The notes under the pieces: model-generated
What the model was told of the DNA's origin: nothing
The model's input: only the letters and a program-made list of their open reading frames with translations
Database searches by the model: none
Made by a program: the position numbers and the translations under genes
DNA from: Acidobacteriota bacterium
Lineage (GTDB): Bacteria > Acidobacteriota > UBA6911 > RPQK01 > JADFOI01
Assembly (NCBI GenBank): GCA_029942065.1
Contig: JAPYTY010000004.1
Coordinates: forward strand, 1 to 24,383
Length of the DNA: 24,383 nt
Reading direction: 5' to 3'
Shown here: positions 14,932 through 21,948 of the stretch, in pieces
Position numbering within the stretch: position 1 is the first letter of the stretch
Layout of the letters: every line of letters starts with the position of its first letter

Positions 14932-16284
14932 TTAGGTGGATGCTCTCAAGATCCCCGGCGGCGCCTTACCTTCACCAGCCAGGGCCGTCTGCCGCCGACC
15001 CAGCCAGAAGCCGCATGTCCACCACACCAGGGCCAGCGGCACAGCGGTGAAGGCGATGCCCGCCATGCTCAAGCCCAGCCAGCCCATCAGGCTGTAAGAC
15101 CAGGCTCCAACCTGGTCGCCGGCTCGATAGACGAAGGTGTCGATAAGGCTCTTGGCCTTGAACTTTTCCTCACGACTCACCACCGTATAGAGGGTCTCCC
15201 GCGAAGGCCGGGCCAGGGCGTAATTGGCGGCCCGGCGAAGCACCTGAAAGACTACCAACACGCCCAGTGTGGGGAAAAGACCCAAGCCGGCAAACCCGAT
15301 CACGCACACCGCTGGCAGCAGGGTCAAGGTCAGAGCCACACCCAGCGTTCGTATAATGCGGCCGGTCAGGAACAACTGTGTCAGCAGAGTCAGTCCATTG
15401 ACAACAAAATCGATCCGGGCGAAAAAGGCGGTCCGAACGGCCCGATCACTGAAGGCCTGCTCCACCAGATCGGCCTGCTGGAAATAGAGAAAGGTCCCCG
15501 CAATGGCATACAACAAAATGTAGGCACAGATGCTCAGCAAGTACCCGGACCGAAGAATGTGCGGAATGGCGGCCAGGATTCCTCCCCCTATAGGAGCTTC
15601 ATCATTTTCCTTTTTTCCGGCTTGGCCGACCGGGACCGATCCAACCGCGTCTCGGGAGAGGCCGCCCAGGCACTGCACCCCGATTTCAAGCAGGACGATC
15701 GAGACAATCAAAAGCTGCACCGGACCCAGGGCCTCGGCAAGTGTGGCCGTGATGCCGGCACCCACCAGGCCACCCAGTGTCCCTCCGGCCCCAATGAACC
15801 CGAAAAGTCGTTTACTCTGGCCGGTCCGGAAAACATCGGCCATCACAGCCCAGAAGACGGAAACGACAAAAAGATTGAAAACACTGACCCAGATAAAAAA
15901 TGCTCGGCCCACCCACACGATCCGCTCCTCTGGAAGCACTTTCAACAACACAAAAAAGATCAGCAGGTTGGCCATAAAGAACCGATAAGTCATCGGGACA
16001 AATCGATTGCGCGGGATCTTGACCACCAGCAGGCTGAACAGGGGATTGACTGCTATCATGGCAACCAGCGTGCCCGTGAATAGCCAGGGAAGATTTCGAA
16101 CGCCACCGGCAATTCCCATGTCGTCGCGGATAGGTCGTATGATGTAGTAGGCGGAGAGGACGCAAAAGAAGTAAAGACAGGACCTCAGGAGTGCCCGGAC
16201 CTCCTCTTCTTTCACATCCACCGCCAGACGGAGTATGCGAGTGAGGGTGGTGGAAACGGTCCCAGGCTGAGTGGAGTTGGTCAT
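14932..16284 (-). CDS. Npt1/Npt2-type (ATP/ADP translocase-like) transporter
   Basis: A 450-residue inner-membrane protein with about twelve hydrophobic segments. Motifs of the ATP/ADP translocase-like MFS branch are present: YYIIRPIRDDMG (residues 46-57), FWAVMADVFRTGQSKRLFGFIGAGGTLGG (about 144-172) and SREEKFKAKSLIDTF (about 370-385). Family members characterised in Rickettsia, Chlamydia and plastids exchange ATP, ADP or other nucleotides. Free-living relatives like this one are widespread but mostly without known substrate, so nucleotide transport is a guess. The ATG at 16284 has no clear ribosome-binding site. It is the first gene of an operon with cupin, pyrophosphatase and a small secreted protein. 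A truncated paralogue lies nearby at 12968-13462 on the other strand. Confidence 0.88.
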   Translation of the reverse strand: MTNSTQPGTVSTTLTRILRLAVDVKEEEVRALLRSCLYFFCVLSAYYIIRPIRDDMGIAGGVRNLPWLFTGTLVAMIAVNPLFSLLVVKIPRNRFVPMTYRFFMANLLIFFVLLKVLPEERIVWVGRAFFIWVSVFNLFVVSVFWAVMADVFRTGQSKRLFGFIGAGGTLGGLVGAGITATLAEALGPVQLLIVSIVLLEIGVQCLGGLSRDAVGSVPVGQAGKKENDEAPIGGGILAAIPHILRSGYLLSICAYILLYAIAGTFLYFQQADLVEQAFSDRAVRTAFFARIDFVVNGLTLLTQLFLTGRIIRTLGVALTLTLLPAVCVIGFAGLGLFPTLGVLVVFQVLRRAANYALARPSRETLYTVVSREEKFKAKSLIDTFVYRAGDQVGAWSYSLMGWLGLSMAGIAFTAVPLALVWWTCGFWLGRRQTALAGEGKAPPGILRAST

Positions 16285-16484
16285 AACAAGTGCACCGTAC
16301 GGCTGGAATCTTAGCAGAGATCAAATCAGCATCGCAACGGATCCGGGCCCAGCTTCCGTCCATCCTTTAACCAGGAAACACTATGAAATTCGCCTTTTAG
16401 CGGAAGCTCTGATTATTATTTAAGAACACCTTACCTGGCTGGAATGACGTATTATCCCGGCAGAGCTCCAGTGAGTGAACCTGA

Positions 16485-17891
16485 ATGATTGGCGAAACTT
16501 TATCCGGAGAACCTCTCTCCCAGGAACTGTTGCAGCTCAAGAAAAGGGTTTCCCTGAGCTGGGAAGCGCTGAGCCGGGAGTTTCATCGAGTGATGGGCGA
16601 AAAAGGCCCCTCCAACACCACTCTGTTCCGATACGCCACGGGAAGGGTCAAGCGAAAAAACCCGATGGTGGAGCAGTATGTACGTGATGCCATCCACAAG
16701 GTCACCATCGAATTAGTCCAGACGGAGTTGAACGAGAGCGAAACACAACGCAAACGCGTTGAGCACGACCTGGCCCAAACCGAGGTGCGGTTCCGGAAAC
16801 TGGTTGAGCACGCCAAAGATATTATCTTTCGCTACCGTCTCCTTCCGACGCCCGGCTTCGAATACCTCAGTCCCGCTGCTTTCGATATTGCTGGACATAC
16901 ACCCGAGGAATATTACGCCGACCCCGAGCTGGGGATTAAAATCGTTCATCCCGATGACCGTCCGATAGTCGATTCACACCTGAAGGATGAATTACGGTTT
17001 GATGCGCCCCTGACCATTCGCTGGATTCACAAAAATGGTACGACGGTCTGGGTCGAGGAGAGCAAGGTTCCCATCTATGATAGGGATGGCGTCCTGGTGG
17101 CCATCGAGGGCGTTGTCCGAAACGTCACCGAACGCAAAAAAGCGGAAGAGATCACCTTGTACCTGGCGGCTCTCGTCGAGTCCTCTGATGATGCCATCAT
17201 TGGTGCAACCACGGATGCAATTATTGCAAGCTGGAACACGGCCGCGGAGAACCTCTTTGGTTACAAAACCGAGGAGATCATCGGACAGCATATCTCGGTG
17301 ATTCATCCGACCGAAGACCCGGGACTGTCCAACCGGATTCACCATCAACTTGAGAATGGTGAAACGGTCAAGTTCACCGACACGGTGCGAATCGCCAAGG
17401 ATGGTCGACCGCTCAACGTCTCGGTGACCACCTCCAGCATCAAAGATCAGCACGGCCAAATCATCGGATTTTCAGGCATCATCCGGGATATCAGCGAACG
17501 CAAACGAAATGACGAAGCCCTTGCCGCAAGCGAGGAAAAATACCGACGCCTGGTTGAAGGCATTCAAAACGAGTACTTTCTTTATTCCCACAACCCCGAT
17601 GGCTACTTCACCTATGTGAGTCCCTCAATCACCAATATACTCGGCTACTCTCAAGAAGAATTTCTCACTCACTATGTGGAGTTCCTGACCGATGCCAGCC
17701 TGGCCGATGTCGTCCGCCACACTCAACAAACCGTCCGGGGAAAACAACAACCTTCTTTCCGAGTTGAGATTTTTCATAAGGACGGCAGCGTTCGCCAACT
17801 GGACGTCATGGAGGTCCCGGTATCGAATGCGGATGGCGAGGTCATTGCCGTGGAAGGCATCGCCCACGACATGACGGGAAAGCAAGGGTAG
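16485..17891 (+). CDS. HTH-like plus triple-PAS sensor without output kinase
   Basis: A 468-residue soluble protein. Residues about 10-70 are helical and resemble a small HTH (VSLSWEALSREFHRVMGEKG, then TTLFRYATGRVKRKNPMV). A coiled coil follows (about 75-100). Three PAS domains come next, at about 101-218 (FRKLVEHAKDIIFRY to VVRNVTERKKAEE), 224-340 (ESSDDAIIGATTDAIIASWN to GIIRDISERKR) and 348-465 (YRRLVEGIQNEYFLYSHNPD to GIAHDMTGKQG). Each ends in the PAC-type sequence before a D-x-(T/S)-x-(R/K) linker. No histidine kinase, GGDEF, EAL or sigma-54 domain follows: the stop comes four residues after the third PAS. It may act as a one-component regulator or a partner of a separate kinase. Ligands are unknown. 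No good ribosome-binding site precedes the ATG at 16485. A module C repeat lies just after the stop. Confidence 0.85.
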   Translation: MIGETLSGEPLSQELLQLKKRVSLSWEALSREFHRVMGEKGPSNTTLFRYATGRVKRKNPMVEQYVRDAIHKVTIELVQTELNESETQRKRVEHDLAQTEVRFRKLVEHAKDIIFRYRLLPTPGFEYLSPAAFDIAGHTPEEYYADPELGIKIVHPDDRPIVDSHLKDELRFDAPLTIRWIHKNGTTVWVEESKVPIYDRDGVLVAIEGVVRNVTERKKAEEITLYLAALVESSDDAIIGATTDAIIASWNTAAENLFGYKTEEIIGQHISVIHPTEDPGLSNRIHHQLENGETVKFTDTVRIAKDGRPLNVSVTTSSIKDQHGQIIGFSGIIRDISERKRNDEALAASEEKYRRLVEGIQNEYFLYSHNPDGYFTYVSPSITNILGYSQEEFLTHYVEFLTDASLADVVRHTQQTVRGKQQPSFRVEIFHKDGSVRQLDVMEVPVSNADGEVIAVEGIAHDMTGKQG

Positions 17892-17913
17892 ACCTCGCCA
17901 CAAAGGCACTGAG

Positions 17914-17993
17914 AAGGTTTTCACCACAGAGACACAAAGACACAGAGAAGGAAATTCTTTTCTCTGTCTTATCTCTCCATTCTCAGCCAACAC
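17914..17993 (-). repeat. Dispersed repeat, module C copy 3
   Basis: On the minus strand it reads GTGTTGGCTGAGAATGGAGA, continues through GAATTTCCTTCTCTGTGTC and ends GTCTCTGTGGTGAAAACCTT. It matches 148-228 over about 80 bases with a few differences. A further degenerate unit (CACAAAGGCACTGAGAAGG) lies at 17899-17917. Confidence 0.85.
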
Positions 17994-18026
17994 AGTTGGG
18001 GGCGCACGCGGCGCGCCTTTCTTAAC

Positions 18027-18088
18027 TTCACAGACCTTGCTGCGGGCGCACTCAGTGCGCCCCTACAACAGGCTGTAAGATCGTGCCA
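18027..18088 (-). repeat. Dispersed palindromic repeat, module A copy 3
   Basis: This is the fullest copy of module A. In the minus-strand sense, TGGCACGATCTTACAGCC is followed by TGTTGTAGGGG, the palindrome GGGCGCACTGAGTGCGCCC (18044-18062) and GCAGCAAGG. It overlaps both the window-start copy and 5700-5731. It lies between modules B and C. Confidence 0.85.
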
Positions 18089-18089
18089 A

Positions 18090-18152
18090 GCTGAAACGTG
18101 AAACCTGGACCGTGGAACGCGGCCGAGCGGAGCGAGGTCGCTCCTGCCCGGT
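18090..18152 (-). repeat. Dispersed 3'-end repeat, module B copy 3
   Basis: It begins immediately after the antiporter's stop codon. In the minus-strand sense it contains a hairpin (GGAGCGACCTCGCTCC), CTCGGCCGCGTTCCACG and CAGGTTTCACGTTTCA. Confidence 0.75.
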
Positions 18153-20654
18153 TCACTTTTCCCTCTCTCGAGCGCGGCGTGTATCCAGGATGCGAATCTC
18201 GGTGGTTGATTCCAGCGTATCCTTTAGTTCCGGCGCATTCTCCAGATAGGGCAGCAGCCTGTCACGCCTCAATTCCAGAAGCGTACAGGGGGTGATGGCC
18301 GTAACGGTGGCAATTCGCGGTTGAGGCTCAAGCAGGGCAACTTCTCCAAAAAAGTCCCCCGCCTTCAAGCGGGCGAGGTATGTCGGTTGGCCGGCCCCCC
18401 TGGTTGAAACATCGACCTGGCCCCTGCCAATGATGAAGAGCGAATCCCCTTCATCGCCCTCCTTGACAATCTCCTCTCCTGGAAGAAAAGACAAGGCGGT
18501 GAGTCGAGAACAGAGGTTCATCAGATCTTTTTCCTTCAACTCCTCGAAGTAGGGGACCATGCGGAGCAACTCAGGAGGAGGAATGAGGAGTTCCTCGACG
18601 GGCCTCATTTGCATCCTGCGCAGTCGGTTGTTGAGGTCCTCGCTCATTTCCATGAGCACCTTGTCGGAAATCGCCCCCTGAGAGTGAAGTTCAGTGAAGG
18701 TTGCCAGTTCGCTGTTCAAACACAACCGGGTGAGAATCCCAGCTTCAACCTTCTCCACATATTGAGGGAACTCCGCACGAATGGTATCCACGCGTACCTC
18801 TGCCTGGGCATGCAGTTTCTGGTAGAACTTTTTGGCCTGCTCGAGTGGCTGGGCGGAAACGGTCATTTGTTTTTCCATTTCCTCAATTCCTTCCAAAAGG
18901 ACGGCGGAAACATGGTAGCGGGCTCGTTCCATTTCATAGCCCGCGGCAATTCGTCGGGTTTTAAGTCTACGGGTGATAGGTTTCAAGAAGAACAGTCCTC
19001 CCATCAACTTGAGAAACGTATCCTCCAATCGATTAAAGAGAGAAGGCACCTCTTCCAGTCCGGAAATATCCTGCCCGGATTTCACCCGGTCCAACTCGAT
19101 GTCAATGCGATGGATCATTTCCTTGAGGTTATCCTCATCGAGGTATCCCTCTTCAAAAAAAGTCCGGTGCTGGGACCTTTCCGAATTCAAGCAGTGTCGG
19201 AGAATAATCTCGGACTCGTCTTCATATCGCAAGGAAGTCTGCCCATGGGTGAGCTGTGCCAGTTCCTCTTTCAGTGCTGTTATCTCTTTTTCATAGGCTT
19301 GCTTCCGGGAGATGAAAAGAGTGTTGTGAATGGCTCCCTGGCTCACCAGAGACTCCATTTTCCCAACCGCCTCCTTCAACGACGAAATAATCGCCTGTAA
19401 TCTCTCGTAGCGTTCCTTGAGCGTATATTTATCCAGACCCACTATGGAAATGACGTTCCGGATGGTCAGCCCATTGATAAACAAACTCAGAAGAACCACA
19501 CCCAGCGTCAGGGTCAGGATGAAGGATTTCTGCTCCAGCTCCGAGGGGATACTCAAAGCGATCACAATGGCCAGCGCCCCCCTCAGTCCTCCCCAAAAAA
19601 TGATGGTCTGGAAGGCTCGATCCACTTTTTCGACCGTCTTGAATCTGCCAATCAGCGGAAAAAGGGTGTAAACGACCAGTGCCCTGCCGGCAACCACCGC
19701 AAACGCCCCAAAGAAAATAGCCCCGGAGTTATCGACGAACAGCGCAAAATCAACGCTCAAGCCCACCAAAAGGAAGATCAGCGAGTTGCAAATGAAGGCA
19801 AAGTACTCCCAAAAAGCCTCCATCTCCCGGTGCACCGGGGGCGAGATCTTGGTCCTTCCGTAACTCCCCATGGTCAAACCGGCCGCAACGGTTGCCATGA
19901 CGCCCGAAACCTCCAGAAAGTGCTCGGCCACCATGAAGGCGGAGAGAGCCAAAATGACGGTGAGAGTGATTTCCACCAGATGATCGTTCTCCACGATCTG
20001 AATGATTCTTCCAAAAAACAGGCCCAACAAGATTCCCACACCCACACCGCCTATAAAGACAATGAAAAACTCGATCAGTCCGTGGACCAGGGTCTGACCG
20101 GAAAACTCGCCCACCAAAACGACTCCCAGGATGACCCTGAACAGCACCAGCGCCGTTCCATCATTGAAGAGGCTTTCGCCCTCCACCAACATGGTGAGCC
20201 GCTTGGGAGCTCCCAGTTCCTTGAACAGCGAGATCACGGCAACGGGATCGGTTGCCGAAATCAAAGCCCCAAAGAGAAACGAGACTCCCAGAGGAAGATC
20301 AAGGAAGAAATGCATCAGAAATCCCACGGCAGCCGTGGCCATCAGCAGACCCGGAATGGCCAGTGTCAAAATGGGAAGCAGGTTCTTCAAAAGGGCTCTG
20401 GCATTGAGGTTGAAGGCGGATTCAAAGATCAGAACCGGCAAGAAGATAAAGAGAACCACCTCAGGGGAGAGGCTGAATGCGGAAAGCGGGAAAAGAGCTG
20501 CTATATTTCGAGAACCCCAACCCAGCACCAGGCCTATCACCACCAACAGAATGGTAAAGGGGAATTTGATCTTTTTTGAGACGATTGCAACCGCTGAGGC
20601 CGCAAGAAGCAGCCCCATGAGGACGACCAACCCAAATACCAGCTCTTCTGCCAT
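18153..20654 (-). CDS. CPA1 Na+/H+ antiporter with cyclic-nucleotide-binding domain
   Basis: An 833-residue membrane protein. Residues 1 to about 410 form the NhaP/NHE-type transport domain with about twelve membrane helices. They include the conserved SATDPVAV (133-140) and EGESLFNDGTALV (158-170), whose Asn-Asp pair is the ion-binding centre in CPA1 exchangers. A long helical cytoplasmic segment (about 415-680, rich in Glu/Lys/Arg) follows. The C-terminus (about 690-815) is a cyclic-nucleotide-binding domain with LPGEEIVKEGDEGDSLFII and the phosphate-binding cassette FGEVALLEPQPRIATV (769-784), including the key Glu and Arg. It should exchange Na+ (or K+) for H+ under control of cAMP or cGMP, resembling sperm-NHE-like architectures. 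No Shine-Dalgarno sequence is visible before the ATG at 20654. The region 20655-20788 shows no gene. Confidence 0.93.
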   Translation of the reverse strand: MAEELVFGLVVLMGLLLAASAVAIVSKKIKFPFTILLVVIGLVLGWGSRNIAALFPLSAFSLSPEVVLFIFLPVLIFESAFNLNARALLKNLLPILTLAIPGLLMATAAVGFLMHFFLDLPLGVSFLFGALISATDPVAVISLFKELGAPKRLTMLVEGESLFNDGTALVLFRVILGVVLVGEFSGQTLVHGLIEFFIVFIGGVGVGILLGLFFGRIIQIVENDHLVEITLTVILALSAFMVAEHFLEVSGVMATVAAGLTMGSYGRTKISPPVHREMEAFWEYFAFICNSLIFLLVGLSVDFALFVDNSGAIFFGAFAVVAGRALVVYTLFPLIGRFKTVEKVDRAFQTIIFWGGLRGALAIVIALSIPSELEQKSFILTLTLGVVLLSLFINGLTIRNVISIVGLDKYTLKERYERLQAIISSLKEAVGKMESLVSQGAIHNTLFISRKQAYEKEITALKEELAQLTHGQTSLRYEDESEIILRHCLNSERSQHRTFFEEGYLDEDNLKEMIHRIDIELDRVKSGQDISGLEEVPSLFNRLEDTFLKLMGGLFFLKPITRRLKTRRIAAGYEMERARYHVSAVLLEGIEEMEKQMTVSAQPLEQAKKFYQKLHAQAEVRVDTIRAEFPQYVEKVEAGILTRLCLNSELATFTELHSQGAISDKVLMEMSEDLNNRLRRMQMRPVEELLIPPPELLRMVPYFEELKEKDLMNLCSRLTALSFLPGEEIVKEGDEGDSLFIIGRGQVDVSTRGAGQPTYLARLKAGDFFGEVALLEPQPRIATVTAITPCTLLELRRDRLLPYLENAPELKDTLESTTEIRILDTRRAREREK

Positions 20655-20788
20655 AGGCGTCAGATCGGAGTTGAGGAAGCCATCATCTTACCATCCTGAC
20701 AACCGACTGCCTACTGACAACTGACAATAAGGAGCCAGGAGCGGTAATCCAGAAGCCAGAATGAAAAGTCCGACCTCTGCTGAAGCCA

Positions 20789-20812
20789 GGTTTCCACCTG
20801 GAACCTGGAACG
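20789..20812 (-). repeat. Dispersed 3'-end repeat, module B copy 4 (partial)
   Basis: It begins at the first base after the permease's stop codon. In the minus-strand sense it reads CGTTCCAGGTTCCAGGTGGA. Only the CGTTCCAGGTTCCA part of module B is kept. Confidence 0.6.
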
Positions 20813-21613
20813 TCACTGGTTCGGGGCACGCCAACGGTCGAAGCGAGACTCCAGGCGCTCCAGAAAAAAGCTGCTCAGAAAACCGATAAACGCTACAACC
20901 ACAATCCCTGCGAAGGCGGTTGAGGTCTGGAAGGTCTCACCGGCAAAACTGATGAGATTGCCTAATCCGCGAACCGAGGCGTAAAACTCAGCCACGATCA
21001 CGCTCAGAATTCCCCTGCCCACTCCCAGCCTCAGGCCGGCCAACAGAAAAGGTACGCTTCCAGGCAAAATAACGGTGCGAAAGAGGTGTACATCAGATGC
21101 TCCAAAAACCCGGGCGACGCGAACCAGCGACGGGTCCACACTACGCACGCCGGCAATGGTGTTCATGACGATGGGAAAAACAGCACCCAGAAAAACCATC
21201 AACACCTTCGACCAGATTCCGATTCCCACCCAGATGATCAGCAAGGGAAGCAAGGCAATTCGTGGAGTGGCGTAGAGCCCCGACAAAAAGGGACTACAGG
21301 CGTAATAGGCTCTTCGATTCCAACCCACCCACAGCCCAAAAGGAATGCCGAAGAGCACCGAGAAGACGAATCCGATAACGAATTCCAGGGTGCTCACAGA
21401 GACATCCTCCCAAAGCCGGCCCTTGGAGAGTTCCCACAGGGAGGCCACAATTTCGGTTGGCGGGGCAAGAAAAAGCGCATTGACCCAGCCAAACCTGACC
21501 GCCGCTTCCCAGGCAATCAGGAAGGACGCCACCGAGGTAAAGCCGATGATGCCACTCTCGTGCTTTTGAAAAAATCGCCCCAAACGAGTTTGATGAGGAT
21601 TTGCTTTTTCCAT
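20813..21613 (-). CDS. ABC transporter permease, SsuC/TauC type
   Basis: A 266-residue inner-membrane protein with about six hydrophobic segments, the usual length for binding-protein-dependent permeases of the nitrate/sulfonate/taurine class. The cytoplasmic EAA loop, which docks onto the ATPase, is present: ARVFGASDVHLFRTVILPGS, then GLRLGVGRG. AFLAPPTEIV-like sequence near residue 50 (ALFLAPPTEIVASLWEL) is typical of this family (substrates include sulfonates, nitrate, thiamine precursors and riboflavin). Neither an ATPase nor a substrate-binding protein gene lies in the window, so the substrate cannot be inferred and the permease is an orphan here. The ATG at 21613 is chosen; a TTG directly before it is also possible. 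No clear ribosome-binding site is seen. Confidence 0.9.
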   Translation of the reverse strand: MEKANPHQTRLGRFFQKHESGIIGFTSVASFLIAWEAAVRFGWVNALFLAPPTEIVASLWELSKGRLWEDVSVSTLEFVIGFVFSVLFGIPFGLWVGWNRRAYYACSPFLSGLYATPRIALLPLLIIWVGIGIWSKVLMVFLGAVFPIVMNTIAGVRSVDPSLVRVARVFGASDVHLFRTVILPGSVPFLLAGLRLGVGRGILSVIVAEFYASVRGLGNLISFAGETFQTSTAFAGIVVVAFIGFLSSFFLERLESRFDRWRAPNQ

Positions 21614-21663
21614 CAATACAACTTGACGGACAGGCTAACCGAACCAGGAACTAACTTCCACTG

Positions 21664-21707
21664 GGAAAAAGAGGGGGGGTGAGCCTGGCCAGGTGCCGGG
21701 CTCACCC
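21664..21707 (-). terminator. Rho-independent terminator after the ThDP gene
   Basis: The arms are GGGTGAGCC (21677-21685) and GGCTCACCC (21699-21707), a 9-bp perfect stem. On the minus strand it is followed by CCCCTCTTTTTCCC. It separates the cytochrome/ThDP unit from the permease. Confidence 0.8.
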
Positions 21708-21837
21708 TTGGGGGGATAGGGGGTATCGGTGAATAAAGGGAGGGGATGACCCTTATCCACTCCCCCTATAAGACGTCGGAACTAGTAAAAGGTTCTCACC
21801 AACGGAATCCGACTGTTGGAAACCCGACACAAGAAGG

Positions 21838-21948
21838 TTTCAGGTTTCACGTTTCATGAAAGAAGAGGGAGTACATCAGGACGGAAAGGGTTCCCCACGT
21901 GAAACGTGAAACTTTAAACCTTAAACGCGCGGGTCGAAGGCCCGCGCC
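21838..21948 (-). repeat. Dispersed 3'-end repeat, module B copy 5
   Basis: It starts at the base after the ThDP gene's stop. In the minus-strand sense the hairpin GCGCGGG-CCTTCGA-CCCGCGC (21927-21947) is followed by TTTAAGGTTTAAAG and GTTTCACGTTTCACG. A perfect 13-base inverted repeat (21844-21856 against 21900-21912) shows two oppositely oriented copies of the GTTTCACGTTTCA unit. Confidence 0.75.

Larger units (their letters stand above)
21614..21948. other. Intergenic stretch with terminator and repeat
   Basis: No gene is supported. From right to left (minus-strand sense) it holds a hairpin and module B copy directly after the ThDP gene's stop codon (21838-21948), an unassigned stretch (about 21720-21837), a rho-independent terminator (21664-21707) and the short leader of the permease gene. 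Confidence 0.65.
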
